A stretch of 64,000 nt of DNA from Enoplolaimus lenunculus (GCA_030248215.1 JASANG010001870.1:120183-184182); one strand, 5' to 3'. Shown: positions 22,457 through 34,622, counted from the first letter of the stretch. The notes: generated by a model from the sequence alone, not told the origin. Program-made: numbers and translations.

Positions 22457-24944
22457 AATTTTATATTTTAGATGGTTTTGGTAATATAATTATCACTTCA
22501 ACAAGGGTTTGTATTCTCAAATGTGTGTGGCATATCAGTCCTTCAGTTGACGATTGGTTTTATTAAATTTTATTGTACTTATCTGTTTATCAATAATTCT
22601 AAATTTCCAGGTAACATAATGGTTAAAATAGAATTATGAAAAATTACAAACTTAAAACTGAGCTTATCGGGAAATAAACAGCAATAAACTAAAAAATTTG
22701 CATGAAGTCAAAATTTTGCAACTGAATTTTGCGAATTTAAACTCAGAAAAAGTACCTATCATCAACCACCTGAGAAAGATTGCGTCCACTTTCACTTCCC
22801 TTTTAAGACTGAAAGTAAGCTTAAATAAAAATCCTCCTGGTTTCTCGCTCGCTTTGCATTCTAACTGCAGTTTATAACTTCTGGTTTGCCAGACGTTTGG
22901 TTTTGGTGTGCTCTCTCAACCACGAGGCCGGCTTTAAACTAAAATTTTGCACTAAAATTGAGGCCAATGTGAATACTTTAAGGGGCGTAACAGAAGATTA
23001 ATCGTATTTCTAAGCCTAATCGTAAGCTTAAGCGCTGCAAAAACGTGCTCCTATAAGCCTAAGCCTAAGCCTAGGTCTAAAGCAAAAAAATGTAATCTAG
23101 AATCTAAAACTACTCTTTTATGAACCCACCAAAATCCTGGGCGCCGCTGAAAGTAACATGGGCCGAAATTGATATGCAATGTGTTAAAAAAAAAATTTCT
23201 TTTATATCATCTGCTCCCCAATAGCGGCTTAGGAATGCAGAATTAAACGCAGTGATAACTCACAGATCTTGAAATCCTAAAACAGCTGCAACCATTGTAA
23301 TTTCCTACTCATTCCATCGATTCGACAGATAAGCCAGCATGGATAATAATACCATAGCTAAAAATTTTTAAAAAACAATTTGATACTTTTCTAAAAACCC
23401 ACCTTTATATAGTATCGGAGCAGGCTAGGATGCCCGACCACAAAATTCCGGGATGGGCCCCTTGTGATGATCAAAATATTTTTCAAATTTTTGTTCAAAA
23501 TCTTGTTAGGCTGGGGTTTCTTTTAAGGGTAGGCCATCTAATGGGGAGTATGGGTTGACTGCTCCGACCCTTCCCTTATAGCATAATGTTCATTTTAGCG
23601 CTAAGTTTTCACTGAAGCGCTCAAATACCATTTGTGTCTACTCTGCATACGCTTCAATAATATATTAGTCGCGTTTAAATAATCATATTTAGAGTTTGAT
23701 AAATTCCGCCACAAATCAAACGACGTTCCTTGAACTACGAAACTTATTCTTCTTCTAAACTGCTACCAGCACGCGATCTTAAAAATATATTTAGTCTAAA
23801 TTGGAACCATAGTTGTAGAATCAGCATTCTTGTTTTACATCGGGTTTCACTAATTTTGTTATTAGAATAACCAAAAATTTGACGTTAAATTAATTCGTTT
23901 CAGCTAAAATTCTGTTATTTAACACCAATATGTTTTTTCAATCGTTACAACAAATGTAATCGCCACGACCCTCTGTGGCTACTTTTTCAACCGGAACCGC
24001 GTATCGCCGCTAGATAGAATCGAACCCAAGGCGTGAGTTGTAAATTACGAACCTCAAAAATGGTTTTTTCCTTCAAACCGGTGTAGTCTTTTTATACAAC
24101 ACCGCGTAGAAAACATTTTGCCGGACCAGACGTACACATCGGCTTGCAATGGTTGAAGTATCTCATAGAAGACTTATTTATCAAAATTTTGGTACCTAAA
24201 TATATACATAAATACGCTACTTTACCTAGCAATCAAAACACGCCGCTTGAAGAAACTTATTTTTTCTGGTTACTTATGCCAAAAGGTATATTTTTTGCGG
24301 ACTGCTATGCTGCGTTTAAGGTATAGGAACTTTGCGACAAAACTGCTGCCGAGATGTGACGCCTAGTAGGCTTGGCATCAGAACCCGCGCAGCCATGGCT
24401 TCGTTTCGCCTGGGTATAACTTTGAGTAAAAATTTTGGCGAGTGATCGTAGCGGGCGACAAAAATTGCGCTGACAACGGGCCTGACTTGACATCAAGGCC
24501 AAATTGGTTACGATTCGTTTCCGAAAAAAAGCGGGTGACGAAAATTACTTCCAGTAAGATTAATTTTTAGGTAAACCTGGTTATTTTTTGTAATTTGACG
24601 CATAAATTTTGGAGCAATTTTTGCTTTCTTTCTGGTTATAAAAATAATTCGATAGCGTTCAGAGCATTTTATGTGTAGGATAACTTTTCTTACTGTCCTA
24701 AATCGATATTTGTATCGTTCACCACTAATCGTTGCTGGCTGGCTGTGAGCGGTACTTTTAATGTCCCGTTGTAGCCAACGTTGAAGTCAAAATACTCTGT
24801 ATCTCCGTGTTAAATATTTGAACAGTTCGTATAGAGTTACCCACGATGCTTTGAGAGATAAGTACGTTATATATGACGCCTTTTCATATTCATCCACACT
24901 TTTCGAAATACTGTCATACAAGCAAAAAATATGTTTTTATTGGG
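22457..24944. other. Intergenic region
   Basis: Begins with the 3' UTR of the secreted-protein gene (AATAAA at 22673-22678 and 22683-22688) and contains a family B MITE. No further gene was recognised in 23165-24944. Confidence 0.6.
22962..23164. mobile_element. hAT-like MITE, family B (TTAGGC core)
   Basis: Starts GGCCAATGTGAATACTTTAAGG and ends GCGCCGCTGAAAGTAACATG followed by GGCC. The flanks AAAATTGA and GAAATTGA are an 8-base duplication with one mismatch. The core has CTAAGC units at 23058-23080. Confidence 0.85.
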
Positions 24945-25121
24945 TTATGATGGTATTATACTGTAATGCTTACTGCAACATTTAACTACTTTGATTTTAC
25001 CGACTCGACTAATGCATCTTCCACAATAAACTGCGTACATTATGCCACAATTGTTACACGTCAGAAGGTCACAGAATTTCGTGGTTTCTGCCAGACAGCT
25101 GGCTGTACACTTCATGTTTGC
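24945..25121 (-). CDS. Possible terminal exon of a cysteine-rich protein
   Basis: On the minus strand a plausible acceptor (TTTGTCACAGTTGCAG) precedes an open frame of 58 residues with ten cysteines (CTASC, TKFC, TCNNC, YCGRC, VVKCC), ending in TAA at 24945. An AATAAA signal (minus strand) lies at 24936-24941, immediately after the stop, as expected for a 3' terminal exon. The same frame is open further upstream, to a second possible acceptor near 25193. I recognise no family, and no upstream exon with a signal peptide was found. Confidence 0.4.
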   Translation of the reverse strand, partial: ANMKCTASCLAETTKFCDLLTCNNCGIMYAVYCGRCISRVGKIKVVKCCSKHYSIIPS

Positions 25122-25724
25122 CTGCAACTGTGACAAATTTGCGTTAACATACTTTGACGACGATATCGGTCCATGTTTAATAAAAATCTTTAAGCCGAAA
25201 ACTAAAATCGGTACAGGATAGTTAAAACGGTTTGGTTACTAACCAGTGTTGTGAATTTTGTAAATTTAGTATGCTGAGGTCGAAAGTTTTAAAACAAATT
25301 ACGAACTGGTTTCGTTTTTCGAGAAAACTATTAACATCAATGCAGCAAAGTCAAGCCGGACATTTGTGGGATAACGCTATTCATTATCAAGCTTCCAAAA
25401 ATAGCTATGGTGCATTGCTGAAATTATTACGGAGAATACACCCAATTCGGCAAACAGCCCCGGAATAGGCTACAGACAGCTGCTCAGGCCCGTTGCCAAC
25501 TCTCCATACTAAGAGATGGCTAAAAAATCTTCAGGGGGCCATGTAACGGTTTTCGTTGACTTATAAGCAAGGTTGAAAATTTCCTAGGAGAGCCAGATTT
25601 TTCCAGAAGAGCTATTAAGCCTCTCCTCATGGATACGAGCTCGCAGTTGCTCAGCTACAAAAGCAATGTTACAAGACAGTTATAACACGGTTGTTTTTCG
25701 CTCTGGGACATATTTTACTCACGT

Positions 25725-25972
25725 GCCGTGCAGATGGTCCAAGTGAGCAATTATCTTCTTGATAAGTTCGACTCAAATTTCGCACTTGGAGCGTCGGCTT
25801 GGCACGTAAAAAATGGTCCGAGTGAGCAATTATCTTCTTGCTAAGCTCGATTCAAATTGCGCACTTGGAGCATCGGCTTAGCACGTAAAGAATGGTCCGA
25901 GTGAGCAATTATCTTCTTGCTAAGCTCGACTCAAATTGCGCACTTTGAGCATCGGCTTAGCACGTTAAGATT
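25725..25972 (+). repeat. Tandem repeat, 79-base unit, three copies
   Basis: GTGAGCAATTATCTTCTTG recurs at 25743, 25822 and 25901, 79 bases apart, each followed by CACTTGGAGC.TCGGCTT and GCACGTAA. Copies two and three are nearly identical, the first is more diverged, so the array grew stepwise. Confidence 0.9.
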
Positions 25973-26460
25973 TGAACAATGCACTGTTACAAAAGTAGTA
26001 CAACACTTGTGTTTAAGCCGGACCATATATATGCCCAAGTGTTGGAGCTGTAACGCTTTTTAACGCAAAACTGTCAACATTTAATTAAATTCCGAATGTG
26101 GCTCGTGCAACCTAGAAGTTTACGCCGAAATCATTAGTTTTTTGGTGTTTCGATTAATAATCACAATTATTACATGCTGCAATTAAGCATTTAGTTTTTG
26201 CGCTACACGCGCACGTGCAATTTTTGCTTTATCTAGTCAACTAAGTATTGCTAAATCTGTCTTAGCAAATTGATTCGGTCCGAATAACTGCTTGTGCGGC
26301 ATTTTGAAGGCATAAAAATAAATCAGGAAAGTGGCCAAAACGAATCAACCGGGGTCTTCTAGAAAAATTTAACCCCTTTGCCCCAACAAAAGTTTCAGTG
26401 ACGTTTGCAATTTACGAGAACTCTTCTTATGCTTCTCCGAACATTTTTCGGGGGCCCTCT

Positions 26461-26665
26461 GGCTCATTTAAAGATGAGGGGCCGGAACGTTTTTCTGCGG
26501 GACTGGAAAAAAGTAATCTTAAAGCTTTAGACTAATTTTTTTTGCTTGGCTTATGCTGAGGCTTACACTTAGGAATATGCTCATTCTTACACTTAGGTAT
26601 GAGGATTGACTTGGGCTTAGGAATATGCTTATAATACTGTTCCGTGTTTGTTCTTTACATTGGCC
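26461..26665. mobile_element. Family A MITE
   Basis: GGCTCATTTAAAGATGAGGG at the left, TTAGGC-type core, TGTTCTTTACATTGGCC at the right. The flanks (GGCCCTCT, GCTCCTTT) match poorly. Confidence 0.78.
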
Positions 26666-28377
26666 GCTCCTTTCTTGCATGTTGAGCTGGCTATGGACTT
26701 TAACTTATTTAAAAAGACACCACTTCCTAGCAATTGATATTCGTAAACGTTGACCACGTAGCCTCTTATCCAACTCGGCCATACACTACCGAAGTAAAAT
26801 AGATCGTTTATATCTGAACCTTATTGGTGCGCATAGAGCTATATTGAGTGCGTAGTGAATATACAAATTCCTAAGAAAAAATTTTATACTAAAGATCAAA
26901 AATAGGTTTCGTGAAAACAGAACTAACCAAGGCAAATTATACTGGGTGTCTCGTTTTCATCGGTGCTTTTTAATTTTTATCAAAAATTATTGGCAATTCA
27001 ACTTTTAAAAAAGGTTGGTCAACTTAACAAATCAAAATAATAGTTAAATAGCTTAAATTAGAAATTTCCGCATTGGTACTATTGCAAAAATTAGTACCTC
27101 GGCGCATAACCTCCTATTAATAGAAACGGCCTTCAGGCCGTCTTAAAAATACCGTGAACAGTAACCTGAGATACAGTAATTAACGCGGTCCGTTACTGTG
27201 TCGCGCTGTTTTCCAAGTTGCATTATACGGTAATTGGTGGAACAACAGCTCGTACCCTGTTTAGGCGCATCGATATTATATACCATAAGACTCTCACCGT
27301 GAGGGAAAATAGTATGGGTTCTGAAAATTTCTATAGTTTTGATTCCGGTAAAAGGTTCTGACTCTGATTTCGGCACCGATTCCGATTATATAAAAAGTTC
27401 TGTTTGGCAACGTGTTGTATGTGTTATATATAAAGTTATAACTGTTACGTTTTTTTAAATTTAACAACGCATTGAAATTTGGTATATTCTTGCGATTTTC
27501 AAATTTTTCAAACGAGAACCGAACGTGATAGGATTGTTTTTCAGGCAAGTCGCTTAAGGATTGGATAAAAAATTGGTTTGATTTTGGGCCTGTCAAAACA
27601 TCGTGTTGGTCTCGGCCCCGGGGGTATTTCGAGTATACGGTTTAAGTGTACTTTTGTGTATGTAAACCACAAAAATATCATCACACGCTTTTGTTGCGTT
27701 ATTTCGCCAAGGACAATACGGGACCTAATTATTGCAAAAGATTCCTATTAAGCCTTGCTTTGAAGCTACCGTGCATTCCCGTAACAAGCTCGCTGCTCGT
27801 TGCTACGAGGTTAAAAATTTTTCAGGGGAGCATACAAGGGGTTTTGTTCACTGCAGGCAATGTTGAAAATTTTCTATTGGGGGTCTCAAAATGCTTCCAG
27901 AGAAGGTGGGCTGAGTCGCCCCCCTGGCCATCCCTTGCCTACGGGCACGCGACCGTATCTCCTAAAAGCATGATACATATAAAAAATCAAAGATTTAACA
28001 GGTAAGGTTGTTTAACCCACAGTTGAATCTGCTTAAATTTAGAACCAGTTCGAACCAAAGCATTTTTCTGTCAAACAACCTCATTTCAGTTTTCGTTTGA
28101 TAGCGAAAACAACTTTACAACTTTTTTTAAGTTTTTAAAATCACAGACGGTTCGAATATGGGTTTAAACACTGGTCAGTTTTTTGAAATTGTCTACCAGC
28201 GTCGAAACGGTTGTTTTTCGCATTATGTCACAAATTTGTAGGCTAGACACTAAATGTTGCACATAGAGCCTCAACGAAAACATGACTGTTTATACTTGGA
28301 AGCTTTGCGATGCAATTGGTTCATGTTGCCGCAACGACGTCCACATCGAGTTTGAACTTGATCCCCGAAACTTGACC

Positions 28378-28430
28378 TTGTTTATATATATGTATATATA
28401 TGTATATATATGTATATATACATATATATT
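28378..28430. repeat. TA microsatellite with regular G (TATATATATG)
   Basis: A ten-base unit TATATATATG repeated three times, then its inverted form; simple sequence. Confidence 0.9.
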
Positions 28431-28480
28431 GTTTTTTGTCTGAGATCTGATTTCAAGCTAGGATGTAAACCCTCGGACTG

Positions 28481-28633
28481 GGCCCATGTAAAGATCAGGG
28501 GCGGAACGTTTTTCTGCGGGACTAGAATAGAATTAGATTAAGCTTTAGAATAATCTTTCGCTTGGCTTAGGCTTATTCTTAAGCTTTCGAATATGCTTGT
28601 AATACTGTTCCGCCCCTGTTATTTACATTGGCC
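28481..28633. mobile_element. Family A MITE, shortened core
   Basis: Starts GGCCCATGTAAAGATCAGGG and ends TGTTATTTACATTGGCC; core reduced to TTGGCTTAGGCTTATTC. The flanks do not match. Confidence 0.8.
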
Positions 28634-28894
28634 GGATGTGTTTAACATCATCACTCAACTATGTAAGCTGGACACCTGTTATTTATTTATATAGGCAGAA
28701 ATCCAAATGAAAAAGGTAATGTTCATGTTATAGTTTGTGCATCTCAATTGCAAATATTCTGTTTTGTGTGTTTACACCATTAAAAGCGATAAAATTGCGT
28801 TAAAAATGAATTTTTCGATAAGTATTTTTGTTTTCCGGTTCCGGCTTCGGTTCCGGATTCGGTATTTTTAACTTCCTGGTTCCGGTTCAGTTTC

Positions 28895-29048
28895 CTGTAG
28901 TTTATAACTTTAGGCTTAAGCTTTTATTTTTTTTTGGCTTAGATTTAAGCTTAGGCTAAGCGCAGGTATAAGCTCATTCTTACGCATAGGCTTAGGCTTC
29001 GGTTTATCTTATTATTTTGCTATACTACGGCCCTGTTTTTTACATTGG
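28895..29048. mobile_element. Family A MITE, decayed copy
   Basis: TTTAGGCTTAAGC, ATTTAAGCTTAGGC, GCATAGGCTTAGG, then CTATACTACGGCCCTG and TTTACATTGG. Preceded at 28838-28890 by a TTCCGG-rich tract of family C type. Confidence 0.6.
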
Positions 29049-29147
29049 ATACAAATTCTGTGCTGTATTCCGTATCTTTTTCCAAGTTACGATTGTTTGT
29101 CTCAAATTCAAGAAAGTTTATTTCAAAAATTTTAAATAAAAAATTAT

Positions 29148-31744
29148 TTACACGTTTAGAAAATAGTGTGATTTTTCAGTAAGACAGCGTCGAACCATTT
29201 CCCGTGCTGTTGCATTATATGTACAATGATATGCCGTGTAACAGCCGTAGATTCCGTTGCAAAGGGGGGCACATTGAGGTGCCCCTTCGGCTTCACAACA
29301 CTGTCCCAATTGCCGACCAGCTATCATACACGTCACGTACTTTCGGGCATCGGCATGAATGCAATTTTCGTTGTCTATTGCGTAGTTCAACTGAAATTTA
29401 GTCTCGTGTTTTAACCGTTTGCCAGCTATTCATGAACGACTATAAAGCCTAAGACAGTGCAGACGATGCCAATGCGATAGCTCGGGTGGTGCACTGCATA
29501 ATTTATGCGATTTATAATCAATTGGTCAGGACGAGCCCGTAGCCAAGGGCGGGCAAAGGGACTCAGTCCAGGGTGAAAAGATTTTGGCCACTGAAGAATA
29601 TTTTCACCTTGCTTGTAAGTCAACGAAAACCTTTGTATGTTTCTGCTAAAAAATTGTTAGCCCCCTAACAAAGTGTGCTGGCTACTTGCTAGAATCTGGG
29701 TTCAATCCAGTACAAGAAGCCACTCTGGCGAGTTGTAAAAATAGGTTCGCTTCTGAAACGGCAAATTAAATGAGTAATATTCTTAAATGTTGGCACCTTA
29801 TCACGCTGAATTGAATCAGCTGAACTGTAGCAAATTTTCACAGTCTTGGACGTAAACGTCAACAAAACAATTAGCCAATGCGCGTTCAGTTGCAAATTCA
29901 AAGATTTCTGACGGCTGTTTTGCAATATAACAGAATAAAAAAAGCTCGTTGAGCGAATCGAACGCGAAGCCAAACACAGCTTTAGTGTAATATCATTACA
30001 AAAAATTTGGTTTTGACTGTGTTTTGAATGCGTGGCTCGTTCGGCCCCATTGAAATTACCATTGGGTTTATTAAACTCTGTTTGCTTGTTCAGTTACTTA
30101 AATTAAAATTTAAAAATTGTAAATTTGATCTGTCTTACAATGAGTTTTAAGTATTAATTGAGAAAAATCAACCTTACCTCGTCAATGGTTGTATCGTAGC
30201 GAGCGAACGGAATACATTGCGGTGACATATGGACTTTTTTCGCACAGTTTTGAAGTTCACCTAAAATTCATAAAACATTCAATTTGCATTGTCAAATTTG
30301 TGTTTAAATAAAATTATCTCCGTAATCAGCTGCGCTTGTTGTCTTATTATAAGCTTTCCGATTGCGCTCTACTTTACTGAGATAGATACCGCCACACGCC
30401 GCTGGACACCGTCGCACGCTGCTACGCGTAGCTAACAAAAATAATAGCCAAATCAGTTTAGTGGCGTGCTGCGGCGCGAAACGGCATCCAGCAGCATGCG
30501 GCAAGCATAGTACAATACTAAAAACATATGTTTGCATCTGGAGTCTGGCCGCCTTTTAAAATTTCTGTAGCACCTATAACCAGTTGGTGATTGATTAAGT
30601 AGCACTTTAATACCACCTTCGTGCAACTTCAAACTTTGCCAACCTTATTCCTGGTAGCGTTCGCCAATCTTCTTGCATAATTTTAATTCATAGCCATTGT
30701 AGGTTTGTTCTAAGAACTTAATTGTCAAAATATACAATTTTGTAACAAGACCATAACTGTAGTATAAGCATATTCGTAAGCCTAAGCCTTTCGTGCAACT
30801 TCAAACTTTGCCAACCTTATTCCTGGTAGCGTTCGCTAATCTTCTTGCATAATTTTAATTCATAGCCATTGTAGGTTTGTTCTAAGAACTTAATTGTCAA
30901 AATATACAATTTTGTAACAAGACCATAACTGTAGTATAAGCATATTCGTAAGCCTAAGCCTAAGCCTAAGCTTAAAAATTATGTTATACCTAATCCTATG
31001 TCCAAGCGTAAATATAACCAAAAAATAGTCTAAAGCTTATGCTTAGTCTATGGGAATAACTCAGAAAAACGTTCCGCTTCTAATCTTTACATGGGCCGTT
31101 ACCTTCGGTTTTTTTGTATAAAAAATTTGACAATGAAACTTTAAAATTTTACAATTTAAGATTTTTGTTTTGCAAAATCTGCATGTCACAGAGGAACCGA
31201 GAGTAACAACAGACTATTGGGTGTGTACAGGTTAACTTAGTTTGTGAAACAATTTTAAGCCACATACTTGAGTTTTAATTGTAAAATTCAAAACATTAAG
31301 TAAGATGTTTTTACTTTTTATAATTTAAGCGTTTTTCGCTTGCAAAATTCTGCACGCCGCAGGGCACCGAGAGCCCACCGCTGAGCCAGTAATAACAAAC
31401 GAACAGAGGTATAAAAGTGAACTCAGGTTACCTTAAACTTGTATTCAAAATTTTAAAATTCGAAAACAGTTGTGATTTTTACAATTTAATATTTTCGGTT
31501 TACAAAATCCACACGTCGCCGGACATCGCGACCGCACCACAGATCCTGTGCGAGATTGTTCACGGCATTTACTCCGAGCTGAAACACAAATCACTGAGGC
31601 GTCTGTGCAAAGGGGTCCATTGCATTGAGTTCGATCCGACACCCCTTGTCCCAGTGAAGAATCAATAAGCACTACAGATAACACTGGTGATAGTAAAATA
31701 AGTCCAAAAGTTAATAGTAAAGCTAAGCTTCGTGGGAGATCCAT
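29148..31744 (-). CDS. Secreted ShK-domain plus DB-module protein, three exons
   Basis: Exons 31504-31744, 30178-30260 and 29148-29390 join in phase (T|GT gives Cys, then phase 0) into 188 residues. Residues 1-24 form a signal peptide (SLALLLTFGLILLSPVL). Residues 46-81 form a six-cysteine ShK-type domain ending CPATCGFC, the last Cys created across the first splice. The rest fits a DB module: ELQNCAKKVHMSPQC, ARYDTT, then YVTCMIAGRQLGQCC, GAPQCAPLCNG and MVRRCL. ShK and DB are common in secreted nematode proteins; DB function is unknown. The first half of the DB module lacks two of the usual twelve cysteines (the second of the first CC and the one before RYD), probably one lost disulfide. 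Sequon NAT near the end. An AATAAA signal (minus strand) lies at 29117-29122. Nothing in the sequence says whether it is a toxin, enzyme partner or matrix protein. Confidence 0.85.
30619..30962. repeat. Near-identical 172-base tandem duplication
   Basis: TCGTGCAACTTCAAACTTTG begins at 30619 and again at 30791, and the two units differ at about one position. The duplication includes the left part of a family A element (CATAACTGTAGTATAAGCAT, CTAAGCC), so it occurred after that insertion. In the first intron of the ShK-DB gene. Confidence 0.93.
30745..31096. mobile_element. Family A MITE with a duplicated left part
   Basis: ACAAGACCATAACTGTAGTATAAGC appears twice through the 172-base duplication; then CTAAGC core (30950-30972), TAGTCTAAAGCTTATGC and TCTAATCTTTACATGGGCC at the right end. 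Confidence 0.78.
31140..31400 (-). pseudogene. Two decayed tandem copies of the ShK exon end
   Basis: Two segments, near 31147-31215 and 31315-31390, align on the minus strand with the last 60 or so bases of the ShK exon and its flanking intron (ACAATTTAA..TTTT and TGCAAAATCTGCA-like stretches at spacings of about 163-170 bases). Neither looks usable. They are treated here as fossils of an old tandem duplication of the exon end. Confidence 0.65.
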
Positions 31745-32341
31745 TGCTAATTTATGATAAAATTCAGTTAAGCTTTAACTCTAGTTGAGACTAAAACCCT
31801 AAAGTTCTAGAAAATTGAAATTGATTTGCGGTACCTTCAAAAAGTTTAAACTCTTGATTTAAGCTGAAGCTATTTTAGCAGCATTAAACTAACTTTCTAC
31901 ATTTACTAAATTAACAGGTATGTTTACGTTTAAACTCATTTAAATTATTATAAGTATACTTTTAGTTTAGCTAAACTTAATGACTTATTAGATACACATA
32001 TTTTCTGTGTTGCACCTGTTACTTAATTCAAAAATAAGTTTGATTTAAACCTGTATTAAACTTAAAAATATATTTAATTTTCAATTTTAGTTAAGCTGTA
32101 ATTTAAGTTTTAGAGTTTTTTAGAGTAGACTAAACGATCCAGAGATGTCAAGATTTGGACGAAAGATGAACTCTGCATTGTCAGATCTTTTATGTAATAA
32201 ATTTTTAAACTGAAGTCGAAAAGTGTATATAAACAGTTTGGGTTTAGTTTATGTAATAATTTGAATTTTAATTTTTTAACAAACTTTAGTTAAAAGTGTA
32301 CCGGCAAGGATCATGGTATTCCGAATTTAGTGCACCTAGAA

Positions 32342-32446
32342 TAACTTATCCCCTTCCCACATAGAGTTGACTGTGGGAAACTCAGCGCAGTGTATATACT
32401 TTCAGATCAAATGAAAAATATTCATGTGATAAACGGTTAAGCGAAA
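32342..32446. mobile_element. Short TIR element, CTTCCCACATAGAGTTG type
   Basis: TAACTTATCCCCTTCCCACA at the left and AATATTCATGTGATAAACGG plus TTAA at the right match the ends of the 40473-40744 element, with GAAACTCAGCGCAGTGTATA shared inside. It lacks the tRNA-like middle of that copy. Confidence 0.6.
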
Positions 32447-33600
32447 AATTTTCAGTTTACTAACTTTAATGTGGGCTATGTACTGGAATACTTTTATAAA
32501 AGACAAAAAATTAATTATTAAAGCAGGATTAGCTAATGTACGCTGTTTGGGCAGCTTACTAGTGTTGAAGAAGCAAACTTTGGTTTTTGTAATGTTTTCA
32601 AAGTTAAATCTATTGAACACAAATGTTTAATGTTCGAGTTTAGCAAATTTGTTTAATTGTCGCAATCAATTCAAGTACTGTTATCTGCCTTGATGTGATA
32701 CGCAGGAACAACTAGAGCTATAAAGGATTTTTTTACCCGCTCTGCTCTTTACCGGTGCAAACTTTGTCTGTTTGCCCACATTTACACCAGCACAATTACC
32801 GTTACTCGTTTCCACCCGCCCTTAATTTTGGTCTGCATTTAATACAATTGTGTAATTTTACAGTGCTTTGATGTTTACTCGCTCGATTTAACCCTTTCTT
32901 AATAGTAACTTTTAAAACAAACCATTAAGTAAAAATTGAACCGCTGTATGCCTTTTTTATGAAAATTTTAGGCGGGTAAAGATGGGCAAATTTTTATCCA
33001 CACATTGAAATTCTTTATCCGCGTGTATAATACCCGCATCAAAATTTCCTTGCCCGGCTCGGGTTTACCCGCGAGTACCCGCCACCAGTGTGCAGCTGTG
33101 GGAACAACCTTGCCTAGTTGAATCGAAAACTTGAAATTTCAAACATTGAAAAAATGAAACGCAAAGAAACACAAAATAATAAACTAAAATAAAATAGACG
33201 AGACTTTAGAACAATTCTGTGCAAAATATCTGAAAATGTTCGCGATATCTTTATTTGAAATCTGTACTAATTTAGAATGCACAGTTTACTTGAGATATCA
33301 CCTAAAAGTTGCAGATAAAACACGAAACATGCGTATAACGCAAATTTTACATTATTAACAGTGTGCGTAAAGGTTTTACATGTAATTTTTTGTTATAATT
33401 CGGCAATAAGTCAAATTTGTAAAATGTATACAAAATAAATTGTGTAAAAAATCATCACAGCGAACGAAACGGTAAATGTTTCATAAATTAATATATTTGA
33501 TTTTCGACGTTATTGATCCAGTTCATTAATATTTGATCATAACTCGACAACTTGCCGTTTGGATCGCGACAAATTTAAAACCAGTCAACTCCAGTAACTT

Positions 33601-33853
33601 CACTGTAAATTCCAGTGAGTTGATTTTAACTCATAATGAGTTGAATTACTCAGTCTGAGTTAGGACAATCAAAACTCAGCATTTTGAGTTGATTCAATTT
33701 ATTCTAAGTTAATTAATCAAGTCTCCCACAGTCATCTCAACTCAGAGAGAGAACTAACTCAACTGAGAGTGAGCTAATGTTTACTGATAATAACTCAGAA
33801 ATAACCAACTCGCTAGCTGAATTGATTAAGCAACTCATTGGAATTTACAGGGT
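33601..33853. mobile_element. Fold-back MITE, CTGTAAATTCCAGTGAGTTGA type
   Basis: CACTGTAAATTCCAGTGAGT at the left is mirrored by CTCATTGGAATTTACAGGG at the right, and the interior is dense in GAGTTGA/CAACTCA pairs. Relatives: 43949-44065 and a half copy at 7008-7045. Confidence 0.75.
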
Positions 33854-34622
33854 TGAGCCACGGTGAGTGGTGTTAAATTTGAAACAAACAGTTTCTGTTG
33901 TAAAGCAACCTTTGACGATCCGAAATTTACGGAAACATGAATTTTAGTGCTGTGTAGACTTGCAATGGTCATTTTTACTAAAATTAAAATAACAAATCAA
34001 TTTAGTTGAACCACGGCTATATATACGTTATAATTTTTATTAACTTTTTGCCAGTTCAAAAATATTTGTTGGTATATACAACAAAAATTAACAAGCAGCC
34101 CCTGTAAGGAGAAGGAAGACGGCGTTAGCATTGAAATACGTACACACCCTGGTTAGCTGTGAACAAAAATTTCAGCCACTGAAGGTCTTAATGCACAGTA
34201 CGAGCGCGAATAGAGTACAGTTGATGCACACACCAGCATGCGTCAACTATAAATGTTTTGCCGCCATTTCAACCCAGGAAAAGTGCGAGTTTGTCTTTAA
34301 AATTTATTCGTTCGTTTGTGTTTCTGTAGTTTGGGACAGAGGTACGAGTCAGTTGTAGCACGGGTTATTGTTCTTCCGATGAACAAGCACTACTATACGC
34401 TGCTTCAAGAGTGTTGTGCGCATGGACATCACTACTGTGATGCGCGTGTTAAGTCTACAACGTACCCATTTTTTATTAACTGTCAGCCAGGGCTAAAGTC
34501 TTTATACGCAGTATGTGTATAGGCTAGTTTTTAGTACAGGCAGAATTGTGCGTTATCAGTGGGATCCAGTGAGTGAACATTGGTTGGTACTCGCGGGTCA
34601 ACGCCGACTGCGTAAGAAATTT

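Larger units (their letters stand above)
25194..29147. other. Intergenic region with dispersed repeats
   Basis: No conserved exon found. Contains a 79-base tandem repeat, family A copies, and a diffuse repeat related between 25540-25640, 27820-27950 and, inverted, 29520-29670 (shared phrases such as TTTTCGTTGACTTA.AAGCAAGG and AGGTTGAAAAT). Confidence 0.55.

Noticed and set aside
25725-25972. Evenly spaced repeats as a CRISPR-like array
   Set aside because: The units are wholly repeated with no variable spacers, and the genome is eukaryotic.
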